DNA of 64,000 nt, from contig VEFU01000007.1 in assembly GCA_007679095.1 (NCBI GenBank), positions 45,281-109,280 of the forward strand. Reading direction: 5' to 3'. The first letter of the stretch is position 1; the number at the start of each line of letters is the position of its first letter. This document shows positions 56,647-64,000 of the stretch, piece by piece. The position numbers and the translations under genes are program-made. The notes below the pieces were generated by a model. That model did no database searches, was not told the origin of the DNA, and saw only the letters and a program-made list of their open reading frames with translations. Source of the DNA: Paenibacillus bovis. Its GTDB lineage: Bacteria; Bacillota; Bacilli; Bacillales; Bacillaceae_C.

Positions 56647-58391
56647 TATTGTACATCCTGTAAAAAAGATTGTATTTCCCGGGAAACTAGGTCCCATAAA
56701 GCCTTATGAGCACGATGATTTTTATCGCGATTTGTCGGAACTTCAATCACGTTCAAACCTTCATGACTCAAAGCTTCCTGTATTGCAATTGCATACCCTT
56801 GCCAATCCAGGACTTTCGTATAGTGTCCATGATACATCTTCACTGCATGTTCATAATTTAATCCAGTAGGTGTCCCAAATAAAACTTCAAAATGCTTTTC
56901 CTCTGCTGACTGAGGCAAGTAAGAGAATATTCCACCACCATCATTATTTAAAACAATAATGGTGATATTTAATTTGTGGAGCTTTGCAAGTAATAATCCA
57001 TTTAAATCATGAAAAAATGATAAATCTCCTATTACTAGAAACATTGGTCTCTTATAAATAGAAGCACCTAAAGCAGTAGATACAACTCCGTCTATTCCAT
57101 TGGCACCTCTATTTGCCATGATGCATATATCTTTTTCATTCTTATGAAAAAACGTATCAAAATCTCTAATTGGCATACTATTCCCTACAAAAACAGTACT
57201 TTGCATAGGAAGCAAATTAATTAATTCATATACAGCCTTGCCTTCCTCTAGCTCCGATTCTAATTTCATTTGTGATGAAATAATATCTTTCGTACGATTA
57301 TCTAACTCCATCCACATATCTTGCCACTTTGATTCTTTCGGCGAAGGTAGCAAATTTGTAATTTGATCACAAAAACTAACTTCATTACTATAAATCATCA
57401 TAGTACTTGTGTTTTGAGGATCTCGCCATCCCTCACCACTGTCGATAATATATTGGGGAATATTATCATATTTCTTTATATATAACGAAAGGGGTTTGGA
57501 TACTGGAGAACCGCCAAAGCGGATAATTAACTCTGGTTTTAGTTGCTCCATTTCTAGTGTAGCCTTTAGAATTGCATCATAACTATCAATGACGAAGTTC
57601 TCTACTTGCTGGCTACTTCTTACTTGAGATAGTGGGTCAGCTAAAATTGGGAATCCCAACTTTTCAGCTAAATTCTGCACAGCTTGCGGAAATCCTTGTT
57701 CATCGATTTGACCGCAAATGATTATTCCCTTTTCTACCTTTTGCCACGCATCGACGATTTTTTTCGCAGACTTATTAGATATTTGTAAACTTCCGGCTTC
57801 AACCATACGTGAAGTTGGTTCTTCCTGAAACGGGTAAGGTTCCAGTTGGGGGATTAAAGGTTCTCGTAATGGAAAATTAAGATGAACCGGCCCCTTCATT
57901 AAGCTAGTCGCCTCTTTTACTGCTCTAATTGCAGCAGTTCTAGCATATTTAACGGCTGATACACTTTCCTCTGGTAACGCCATCTCGGAAAACCATCTTA
58001 CATGGTTTCCATATAGGTGCAGTTGGTCGATTGCTTGTGGTGCACCTACATCCCTTAATTCATGGGGGCGATCAGCAGTTAAAACAATTAATGGGACTCT
58101 TGATAAATTTGCCTCCACAACGGCAGGAAAAAAGTTCGCTGCTGCTGTTCCAGATGTACATAGCAACACGACAGGTTTGTTCGAAGATTTCGCAAGTCCA
58201 AGTGCGAAAAATGCTGCTGAACGTTCATCAATATTAATATACGTTTGCAACTCACGATGCTCAGCGAATAAAAGTGCTAAAGGAGTTGACCTAGACCCTG
58301 GGCTAATGACAACATCCTTTACCCCAGATTGTACTAAACCTGTAATAAAAGCTACTAAATACTGTGTAAGTGCTTCTATATGCTGTTTCAT
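56646..58391 (-). CDS. menD: SEPHCHC synthase MenD
   Basis: This 581-residue thiamine diphosphate enzyme has the early SPGSRSTPLALLF, SGTAAANFFPAVVEA, VGNSMPIRDFD and GDLSFFHDLNGLLLAKLH, the last within the cofactor-binding motif. It couples isochorismate and 2-oxoglutarate. Its start overlaps the menF stop (TAATG), so menF-menD-menH are translationally linked. Confidence 0.97.
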   Translation of the reverse strand: MKQHIEALTQYLVAFITGLVQSGVKDVVISPGSRSTPLALLFAEHRELQTYINIDERSAAFFALGLAKSSNKPVVLLCTSGTAAANFFPAVVEANLSRVPLIVLTADRPHELRDVGAPQAIDQLHLYGNHVRWFSEMALPEESVSAVKYARTAAIRAVKEATSLMKGPVHLNFPLREPLIPQLEPYPFQEEPTSRMVEAGSLQISNKSAKKIVDAWQKVEKGIIICGQIDEQGFPQAVQNLAEKLGFPILADPLSQVRSSQQVENFVIDSYDAILKATLEMEQLKPELIIRFGGSPVSKPLSLYIKKYDNIPQYIIDSGEGWRDPQNTSTMMIYSNEVSFCDQITNLLPSPKESKWQDMWMELDNRTKDIISSQMKLESELEEGKAVYELINLLPMQSTVFVGNSMPIRDFDTFFHKNEKDICIMANRGANGIDGVVSTALGASIYKRPMFLVIGDLSFFHDLNGLLLAKLHKLNITIIVLNNDGGGIFSYLPQSAEEKHFEVLFGTPTGLNYEHAVKMYHGHYTKVLDWQGYAIAIQEALSHEGLNVIEVPTNRDKNHRAHKALWDLVSREIQSFLQDVQ

Positions 58392-59779
58392 TATAGTTTT
58401 CCCCCAATTGCTTTTAACATTGGTCTAAATTTTATTCTTGTTTCTATTAATTCATCATTTGATTTAGAATCGGAAACTAATCCACAGCCGGCATATAAAT
58501 AAGATTCTTTTCCTTTCAGTAATCCGGATCTTATTCCAACAATAAACTCACCATTACCTAAATAATCAGTCCAGCCAATTGGACTTGCATAGAAGCCACG
58601 ATCCATATTTTCGTTCTCTCGAATTAATTCCATAGCCGGTTTTGTTGGAACTCCACCTAAAGCTGGAGTTGGATGTAATTCCTGTACCATATCTAGTATA
58701 GAACTATTTCTCCATGTTTTCCCAACTACTGGTGTATATAAATGCTGTACATCTGGTGTTTTCATTAATATCGGCTGTTCCGGGATAGTAAGTTGATGAC
58801 AAAATTGTCTTAATGCATCTTCTATCATCGACACAACGAGTTCATGCTCAAATAAATTCTTTGGATCATGTAACAAAGCTTCACCAAGTCGCTTATCTTC
58901 ATCTAGATTAGTACTTCTGCCGATAGAACCTGCCAAGCATGTTGATAAAATATGATCATTTATTTTTTTTACTAATCTTTCAGGTGATGCACCAATAAAA
59001 CAGCTTTCTCCATTTTCAATTGAAAAAACAAAGCTAGATGGCTGTTGATGGAGTAACTGTTGTAATACATAGGTAGAGGAAATATTGTTTTCAAACTCAA
59101 CCTTCATTTTTCTAGCTAATACAACCTTTTGCTGCTCTGAAGAATTAATCATTTGTACAATTCTTTCAACAGCTTGTACCCATTCATGTACCGCTAGCTC
59201 CTTACTTGATTTGATAGAAGGAACTTTTTCATATTGCACATAGTTTTTAGCGTTCTGCAATTTATATAGAATGTCATCTGTTTCTTTCATCAATTCTTCA
59301 TCTGAACAATTATCATGAATATAATTGACCGTTAAATAATAGTCTTTGTCATTGATAACCGTCATCATATATTTTGGTAAATAAAATAAGGAATCACCAA
59401 ATGGTTCCCATTCGCTTTCTTTTATACTTTCCGAATCAAAGCAAAAACCACCAAATATTAATGGACCTGTTCCTGGTGATTGAGAATTATTTATTATTTT
59501 TGCATCATTAATAACTGTGTTCCACTTCTCTTGAATATCTTCATATCTGTTTCCTTCATTAAAGCTTAATATGGATGTTGCAATTCCTAATCCGATAATT
59601 TTCATATCATTATCAGAAGTTTTCCAATAAAATCTTTCACCTTTGTAGAGGTTCTCTTCAAATTGGTAAAATGCCTTCGGATCACAAGCATCGATTTTCT
59701 TTGTATAGCTATACAGTTTCCAATTATTCCGATACCATAAGTCTTTAGAGTAATTGGTGGATGATAATAATTCTGTCAA
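58391..59779 (-). CDS. menF: Isochorismate synthase MenF
   Basis: This 462-residue chorismate-using enzyme has the conserved QELHPTPALGGVPTKPAMEL and GEFIVGIRSGLLKG, with KVVLARKMKVEF near the middle. It converts chorismate to isochorismate, the first step specific to menaquinone (and shared with some siderophores; the context supports menaquinone). The start is TTG behind GGAGAG. First gene of menFDHBEC. Confidence 0.94.
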   Translation of the reverse strand: MTELLSSTNYSKDLWYRNNWKLYSYTKKIDACDPKAFYQFEENLYKGERFYWKTSDNDMKIIGLGIATSILSFNEGNRYEDIQEKWNTVINDAKIINNSQSPGTGPLIFGGFCFDSESIKESEWEPFGDSLFYLPKYMMTVINDKDYYLTVNYIHDNCSDEELMKETDDILYKLQNAKNYVQYEKVPSIKSSKELAVHEWVQAVERIVQMINSSEQQKVVLARKMKVEFENNISSTYVLQQLLHQQPSSFVFSIENGESCFIGASPERLVKKINDHILSTCLAGSIGRSTNLDEDKRLGEALLHDPKNLFEHELVVSMIEDALRQFCHQLTIPEQPILMKTPDVQHLYTPVVGKTWRNSSILDMVQELHPTPALGGVPTKPAMELIRENENMDRGFYASPIGWTDYLGNGEFIVGIRSGLLKGKESYLYAGCGLVSDSKSNDELIETRIKFRPMLKAIGGKL

Positions 59780-59906
59780 TATAATCTCTCCTAAAATGCC
59801 ACGCTTTTATCTCTACATTACTCCTATATTATATATGAATATGTGTGTTTAATGTAGCAATCGTACTTGAGGAAATAAATTCCGACATTTTTTCCGTTTT
59901 TTTGCA

Positions 59907-59935
59907 TTGACACATTTACTTACATTACCTAAACT
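59907..59935 (+). promoter_or_regulatory. Sigma-A-type promoter upstream of menA
   Basis: TTGACA, 17 bases, TAAACT, on the plus strand about 80 bases before the menA start, in the intergenic region shared with menF. Confidence 0.55.
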
Positions 59936-60016
59936 TTAAAGGATGGTGTTGTTTTATAATACCTTTATTTATTAAAACTATAGAAATTATTCATTATATT
60001 AAGGGAGAGAAATGTA

Positions 60017-60940
60017 ATGAACGTACAAACAAATTCTACTTTGCAAGTAGATAAAGGTTGGCGTATTTGGTGGAATCTAACTCGTCCACATACTTTAACT
60101 GCTTCTTTCGTTCCTGTTCTACTTGGAACGGTAATTGCTGCTGATAGTACAAACATTCACATTCCATTATTTATTGCCATGCTATTGGCTAGTTTGTTAA
60201 TACAAGCTGCAACAAATATGTTCAATGAATATTTTGATTATAAAAGAGGTCTTGATAATGAAAAATCTGTAGGTATTGGTGGAGCTATTGTGAGAAATGG
60301 TGTAAAACCAAGTACAGTTTTAAATCTGGGTTTTACTTTTTTCGGGATTGCAATTTTGCTCGGTGCCTATATTTCACTAACATCTAGTTTATGGATAGCT
60401 GTTATCGGATTTATTTGCATGCTAGTGGGATATTTTTATACAGGTGGTCCAAAACCAATTGCCTATACACCTTTTGGTGAACTATCTTCCGGGTTTTTTA
60501 TGGGTGTTGTAATTATACAAATTTCCTATTTCATCCAAACAGGATATATTTCAAGTATAAGCATTCTTATCTCTATCCCAGTCTCGATATTAATAGGATG
60601 TATCATGCTTTCAAATAACATACGTGACCTCGACGGAGATAAAAAAAGTGGACGGAAAACAATTGCAATACTACTAGGAAGAAGTAATGCAATTGCTCTA
60701 TTAGCAATTTTGTTTATAATTTCCTACATTTGGATTATTGCGTTAGTTATTTTTACAGATATTTCACCGTGGTTATTAGTTGCATGTGTAAGTGCTCCAA
60801 TGCCAATTAAAGCAGTAAGAGGCTTTATTGGAAAATCGGACCCTCTACAAATGATGCCTGCAATGGTAGCGACAGCTAAAACAAATACAATATTTGGATT
60901 CCTTATGTCTGTTGGAATTATGATTGGATATTATTTATAA
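60017..60940 (+). CDS. menA: 1,4-Dihydroxy-2-naphthoate polyprenyltransferase
   Basis: This 307-residue UbiA-family membrane protein has about nine hydrophobic segments. The aspartate-rich metal-diphosphate sites are TNMFNEYFDYKRG and NNIRDLDGDKKSGRKT. It attaches the prenyl chain to DHNA and gives demethylmenaquinone. It is divergent from menF, so all late men genes except the final methyltransferase lie together. Confidence 0.95.
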   Translation: MNVQTNSTLQVDKGWRIWWNLTRPHTLTASFVPVLLGTVIAADSTNIHIPLFIAMLLASLLIQAATNMFNEYFDYKRGLDNEKSVGIGGAIVRNGVKPSTVLNLGFTFFGIAILLGAYISLTSSLWIAVIGFICMLVGYFYTGGPKPIAYTPFGELSSGFFMGVVIIQISYFIQTGYISSISILISIPVSILIGCIMLSNNIRDLDGDKKSGRKTIAILLGRSNAIALLAILFIISYIWIIALVIFTDISPWLLVACVSAPMPIKAVRGFIGKSDPLQMMPAMVATAKTNTIFGFLMSVGIMIGYYL

Positions 60941-60952
60941 ATACTTTCTTGA

Positions 60953-60991
60953 AAAACAACTCATGTTATGAAAACATGAGTTGTTTTTGTA
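60953..60991 (+). terminator. Terminator after menA
   Basis: AAAACAACTCATGTT faces AACATGAGTTGTTTT and is followed by T residues, about 13 bases past the menA stop. Confidence 0.85.
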
Positions 60992-61082
60992 TGTATACCA
61001 AAATTTAATATAAAGGTTTTACATATAACAATTTAGGTAATGTAAATACTACTTATGATTGAATTGAAAAGGATGTGTCTAC

Positions 61083-61835
61083 ATGATATCTGATCAACAA
61101 TTATCGCAATTAAAAAAAGAGTTAAATGAACAAAAAAAACAACTTACAATCACTGATGATGATGAAAGTTTTCAAAATAGAAGTGCACGTGAGAATATAG
61201 GTGAATTATCATTATATGACAATCATCCAGCAGATGTAGGTACCGCATTTTATGAAAGAGAAAAAGATATGGCATTATCAATTCATGCTCAAGATGAATT
61301 AGGTAAAGTGGAACATGCATTAGAGGCAATAGAGAAAGGCTCATATGGCCAATGTGAAGTATGCGGGACAGATATCCCTTTTGAACGCTTAGAAGCTGTA
61401 CCTGCCACAACATTTTGCAAAGAACACTCTCCTGACCAACGTGTTCCTGGCGACCGGCCAGTAGAAGAAGAAATAATTATTCCAGCTACAGATAATTCAT
61501 TTACAGCTCGGCATGATAGTCCAAACGAACATTATGATGATAGTTTTGAAGAGGTTGCACGCTTCGGCACATCTGAAACACCTTCTGATTTTGTAGGTGA
61601 CCACGATGATTATAATGAATTATATCAAGACGAAAGTAAAGATGGAACACAAGAAGAGTATGAAACATTTAGTGTTACTGATATAAGTGGAAAATATAGG
61701 AGTACGATACAATCTGACGAACAAGTGGAATACAAGGAAATGTTAGATGAAGCAGGAATGGACTCTCCTATTGGTGATATACCTTATCATGAAAAAGATA
61801 GTTATGTAAACGATAAGGAAGATGAGGATAAATAA
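61083..61835 (+). CDS. yteA: YteA-family DksA/TraR-type protein
   Basis: This 250-residue protein has an N-terminal helical hairpin region and a DksA/TraR-type zinc motif CEVCGTDIPFERL with a later FCKEH (about residues 98-121). The C-terminal half is very acidic and low in complexity, as in YteA. In Bacillus, yteA-family genes are associated with sporulation; whether the protein binds RNA polymerase like DksA is not known. Confidence 0.88.
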   Translation: MISDQQLSQLKKELNEQKKQLTITDDDESFQNRSARENIGELSLYDNHPADVGTAFYEREKDMALSIHAQDELGKVEHALEAIEKGSYGQCEVCGTDIPFERLEAVPATTFCKEHSPDQRVPGDRPVEEEIIIPATDNSFTARHDSPNEHYDDSFEEVARFGTSETPSDFVGDHDDYNELYQDESKDGTQEEYETFSVTDISGKYRSTIQSDEQVEYKEMLDEAGMDSPIGDIPYHEKDSYVNDKEDEDK

Positions 61836-61845
61836 ATTCAGATAA

Positions 61846-61881
61846 AAAAAGAAAGCTTTCATAATTGAAAGCTTTCTTTTT
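61846..61881. terminator. Bidirectional terminator between yteA and the tRNA cluster
   Basis: AAAAAGAAAGCTTTC, loop ATAATT, GAAAGCTTTCTTTTT is a perfect 15-bp stem with poly-A and poly-T sides. It ends the tRNA operon on the minus strand. Confidence 0.88.
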
Positions 61882-61886
61882 AATGA

Positions 61887-61958
61887 TGACCCCTACGGGA
61901 TTCGAACCCGTGTTACCGCCGTGAAAGGGCGGTGTCTTAACCGCTTGACCAAGGGGCC
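61887..61958 (-). tRNA. tRNA-Glu (UUC)
   Basis: Read on the minus strand from GGCCCCTTGGTCAAGCGG, with anticodon loop CTTTCAC. CCA is not encoded. Last gene of the block. Confidence 0.95.
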
Positions 61959-61976
61959 TTTTTCTAAAATTAAATA

Positions 61977-62067
61977 TGGCGGAGAAGGAGGGATTTGAAC
62001 CCTCGCGCCGCTTACGCGACCTACACCCTTAGCAGGGGCGCCTCTTCAGCCTCTTGAGTACTTCCCC
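61977..62067 (-). tRNA. tRNA-Ser (GCU)
   Basis: Minus strand GGGGAAGTACTCAAGAGG, anticodon loop CTGCTAA, long variable arm, and encoded CCA. Confidence 0.95.
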
Positions 62068-62080
62068 ATTTAAATAGAAA

Positions 62081-62152
62081 CTCCGCAGGTAGGATTCGAA
62101 CCTACGACCGATCGGTTAACAGCCGATAGCTCTACCACTGAGCTACTGCGGA
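62081..62152 (-). tRNA. tRNA-Asn (GUU)
   Basis: Minus strand TCCGCAGTAGCTCAGTGG, anticodon loop CTGTTAA. CCA is not encoded. Confidence 0.95.
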
Positions 62153-62153
62153 A

Positions 62154-62230
<77 letters not shown>

Positions 62231-62243
62231 TTTAAAATGTAAT

Positions 62244-62317
62244 TGGAGCGGGTGAAGGGAATCGAACCCTCATCATCAGCTTGGAAGGCTGAGGTTTTAC
62301 CACTAAACTACACCCGC
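62244..62317 (-). tRNA. tRNA-Gly (UCC)
   Basis: Minus strand GCGGGTGTAGTTTAGTGG, anticodon loop CTTCCAA, encoded CCA. Confidence 0.95.
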
Positions 62318-62333
62318 ACTATATAATTTTATA

Positions 62334-62409
62334 TGGGGCGACTAATGGGAATCGAACCCATGATGCCGGAGCCACAATCCGGTGCGTTAACCACTTCGCC
62401 ATAGCCGCC
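62334..62409 (-). tRNA. tRNA-His (GUG)
   Basis: Minus strand GGCGGCTATGGCGAAGTGG, anticodon GTG, encoded CCA. The first G is the extra G-1 that pairs with the C discriminator, the identity element of tRNA-His. Confidence 0.95.
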
Positions 62410-62439
62410 ATTATTAGCTCTGCATCGTATTTAATTTAA

Positions 62440-62515
62440 TGGTGGCTCAGGACGGAATCGAACCGCCGACACAAGGATTTTCAGTCCTTTGCTCTACCGA
62501 CTGAGCTACTGAGCC
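62440..62515 (-). tRNA. tRNA-Phe (GAA)
   Basis: Minus strand GGCTCAGTAGCTCAGTCGG, anticodon loop CTGAAAA, encoded CCA. Confidence 0.95.
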
Positions 62516-62533
62516 AACATATGTAAAAAATAA

Positions 62534-62610
62534 TGGCGGTCCGGACGGGACTCGAACCCGCGACCTCCTGCGTGACAGGCAGGCATTCTAACCAACTGAA
62601 CTACCGGACC
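62534..62610 (-). tRNA. tRNA-Asp (GUC)
   Basis: Minus strand GGTCCGGTAGTTCAGTTGG, anticodon loop CTGTCAC, encoded CCA. Confidence 0.95.
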
Positions 62611-62613
62611 AAA

Positions 62614-62687
<74 letters not shown>

Positions 62688-62706
62688 ACGATAAAATATA
62701 TTAATA

Positions 62707-62799
62707 TGGAGGAGGTAGAGGGATTCGAACCCCCGCGGGATTTGACTCCCCTGTCGGTTTTCAAGACCGATCCCTTCAGCCAGACTTGGGTATACCTCC
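62707..62799 (-). tRNA. tRNA-Ser (UGA)
   Basis: Minus strand GGAGGTATACCCAAGTCTGG, anticodon loop CTTGAAA, long variable arm, encoded CCA. Confidence 0.95.
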
Positions 62800-62810
62800 G
62801 AATGAATATA

Positions 62811-62887
62811 TGGTGGACCTTGTAGGACTCGAACCTACGACCGGACGGTTATGAGCCGTCTGCTCTAACCAGCTGAGCTAAAGGTCC
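62811..62887 (-). tRNA. tRNA-Ile2 (CAU, lysidine-modified) by similarity
   Basis: Minus strand GGACCTTTAGCTCAGCTGG, anticodon CAT. The sequence and its place between elongator Met and Ser match the Ile2 gene of B. subtilis trnB, whose C34 is changed to lysidine by TilS to read AUA. A purely anticodon-based call would be Met. Confidence 0.85.
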
Positions 62888-62895
62888 TTTTTATA

Positions 62896-62972
62896 TGGTA
62901 GCGGCGGAGGGGATCGAACCCACGACCTCACGGGTATGAACCGTACGCTCTAGCCAGCTGAGCTACGCCGCC
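62896..62972 (-). tRNA. Elongator tRNA-Met (CAU)
   Basis: Minus strand GGCGGCGTAGCTCAGCTGG, anticodon loop TTCATAC, encoded CCA. Confidence 0.93.
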
Positions 62973-62996
62973 CCTATAAGAAGATTAAAATAATAT

Positions 62997-63072
62997 TGGT
63001 GGAGCCTAGCGGGATCGAACCGCTGACCTCCTGCGTGCAAGGCAGGCGCTCTCCCAGCTGAGCTAAGGCCCC
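62997..63072 (-). tRNA. tRNA-Ala (UGC)
   Basis: Minus strand GGGGCCTTAGCTCAGCTGG, anticodon loop CTTGCAC, encoded CCA. Confidence 0.95.
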
Positions 63073-63086
63073 AATATGATTGAAAA

Positions 63087-63163
63087 TGGTCGGGAAGACA
63101 GGATTCGAACCTGCGACCCCTTGGTCCCAAACCAAGTGCTCTACCAAGCTGAGCTACTTCCCG
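63087..63163 (-). tRNA. tRNA-Pro (UGG)
   Basis: Minus strand CGGGAAGTAGCTCAGCTTGG, anticodon loop TTTGGGA, encoded CCA. Confidence 0.95.
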
Positions 63164-63186
63164 GTTAATAAACTGATAGATTTATA

Positions 63187-63263
<77 letters not shown>

Positions 63264-63272
63264 TATTCTTAA

Positions 63273-63358
63273 TGCCGAGGACCGGAATCGAACCGGTACG
63301 GTAGTCACCTACCGCAGGATTTTAAGTCCTGTGCGTCTGCCAGTTCCGCCACCCCGGC
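63273..63358 (-). tRNA. tRNA-Leu (UAA)
   Basis: Minus strand GCCGGGGTGGCGGAACTGG, anticodon loop CTTAAAA, long variable arm. CCA is not encoded. Confidence 0.95.
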
Positions 63359-63364
63359 ATATTT

Positions 63365-63439
63365 TGGAGCGGAAGACGGGATTCGAACCCGCGACCCCCA
63401 CCTTGGCAAGGTGGTGTTCTACCACTGAACTACTTCCGC
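63365..63439 (-). tRNA. tRNA-Gly (GCC)
   Basis: Minus strand GCGGAAGTAGTTCAGTGG, anticodon loop CTTGCCA, encoded CCA. Confidence 0.95.
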
Positions 63440-63448
63440 GTATTAAAG

Positions 63449-63530
63449 TGCGGGTGAAGGGAGTCGAACCCCCACGCCTTACGGCACTAGATCCTAAGTC
63501 TAGCGTGTCTGCCAGTTCCACCACACCCGC
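63449..63530 (-). tRNA. tRNA-Leu (UAG)
   Basis: Minus strand GCGGGTGTGGTGGAACTGG, anticodon loop CTTAGGA, long variable arm. CCA is not encoded. Confidence 0.95.
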
Positions 63531-63534
63531 AAAA

Positions 63535-63610
63535 TGGTGAGCCATGAAGGATTCGAACCTTCGACCCTCTGATTAAAAGTCAGATGCTCTACCGACTGAG
63601 CTAATGGCTC
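63535..63610 (-). tRNA. tRNA-Lys (UUU)
   Basis: Minus strand GAGCCATTAGCTCAGTCGG, anticodon loop CTTTTAA, encoded CCA. Confidence 0.95.
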
Positions 63611-63617
63611 GTCCAAA

Positions 63618-63693
<76 letters not shown>

Positions 63694-63696
63694 ATA

Positions 63697-63772
63697 TGGT
63701 GGAGGATGACGGGATCGAACCGCCGACCCTCTGCTTGTAAGGCAGATGCTCTCCCAGCTGAGCTAATCCTCC
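63697..63772 (-). tRNA. tRNA-Val (UAC)
   Basis: Minus strand GGAGGATTAGCTCAGCTGG, anticodon loop CTTACAA, encoded CCA. First gene of the 21-tRNA block. Confidence 0.95.
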
Positions 63773-63781
63773 ATTGTGCGT

Positions 63782-63805
63782 AATTAATATATCGATATAT
63801 TAATT
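63782..63805. promoter_or_regulatory. Perfect 24-bp palindrome before the tRNA block
   Basis: AATTAATATATC is followed directly by its exact reverse complement. It lies between the candidate promoter and tRNA-Val; as RNA it could form a processing hairpin ahead of the tRNA precursor. Confidence 0.55.
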
Positions 63806-63831
63806 TGAGACAAATTATAACGACATACTTT

Positions 63832-63859
63832 ATTATAATATTTTTTTTGAATTTGTAAA
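63832..63859 (-). promoter_or_regulatory. Candidate sigma-A promoter for the tRNA block
   Basis: The minus strand has TTTACA, 16 bases, TATAAT, between the end of 23S rRNA and tRNA-Val. It could drive the 21 tRNA genes independently of the upstream rRNA promoters. Confidence 0.6.
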
Positions 63860-63926
63860 GAGAAATTTTTCATTCTCTCAAAACCAGATAATATAGAGAA
63901 GATATAAACCTTGAAACAATCTATTT

Positions 63927-64000
63927 GATTAAGTCCTCGATCGATTAGTATCCGTCAGCTCCATGTGTCGCCACACTTCCACACCGGACCTATCAACCTG
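63927..64000 (-). rRNA. 23S ribosomal RNA, 3' end (continues beyond window)
   Basis: On the minus strand the sequence GGTCCGGTGTGGAAGTGTGG, then GACACATGGAGCTGACGG and ATACTAATCGATCGAGGAC, is the conserved 3' end of Bacillus 23S rRNA. The exact end near 63927 is estimated. No 5S gene follows before the tRNA block. Confidence 0.92.

Noticed and set aside
55831..56697. Longer start for MenH at 56697
   Set aside because: The extra 17 codons lie inside menD; the TAATG junction gives the normal MenH start.

Overview
The window is about 36% GC by eye and looks like the core chromosome of a spore-forming Bacillaceae close to Oceanobacillus, Ornithinibacillus or Virgibacillus (inference from gene content, no database search). 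The support is long synteny with the Bacillus subtilis ytp-ytm-ytl, leuS-yttB-ytzC-ytqB, asnB-metK-ytmBA-ytkD-dps and menFDHBEC-menA regions, several sporulation genes (cse60, yteA, a small spore-protein-like gene), AGGAGG ribosome sites, and a 21-tRNA block in the same order as B. subtilis trnB behind a 23S rRNA gene.

Layout. 1-2220: an arsR-arsB arsenic module (arsB cut by the window edge), then a gene-free stretch of dispersed repeats. 2220-14010: mostly minus-strand housekeeping genes (ytpRQP, M42 peptidase, quorum-quenching-type lactonase, trmB, lipid kinase, thpR, dipeptidase). 14070-15950: an Ecs-type ABC exporter. 16131-18322: an extraordinary Asp-Ala repeat protein and a small partner gene. 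18557-28300: ytzE, then glgB-glgC-glgA-glgP with a divergent type I pullulanase. 28350-45700: rRNA pseudouridine synthase, lipid II flippase-like YtgP, HI0933-type flavoprotein, leuS under a T-box, terpene synthase, gamma-carbonic anhydrase, asnB, and metK under a SAM riboswitch. 46027-52317: hydrolases, lipoproteins, dps, yidD and an orphan zinc-binding lipoprotein. 52331-60940: the complete late menaquinone pathway (menF-D-H-B-E-C, divergent menA). 61083-64000: yteA, 21 tRNA genes and the 3' end of 23S rRNA.

How it works together. The glg cluster makes and breaks down glycogen, with AmyX debranching. The men cluster takes chorismate to demethylmenaquinone. Leucyl-tRNA synthetase and SAM synthetase are each controlled by their own product or substrate pool through leader RNAs.

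Most unusual features. (1) The 596-residue protein at 16131-17921, of which about 170 residues are strict Asp-Ala alternation, has no secretion signal and is paired with a small gene of unknown function. (2) Two sequence-unrelated tandem arrays, at 32899-33262 and 49710-50437, both have a period of exactly 52 bp, no visible indels between units, and both lie between convergent genes. (3) There is no 5S rRNA gene between 23S and the tRNA block; a good sigma-A-like promoter sits there instead. (4) MITE-like elements are present, one with a perfect 8-bp target duplication. (5) A perfect 14-bp inverted repeat lies between glgB and amyX.
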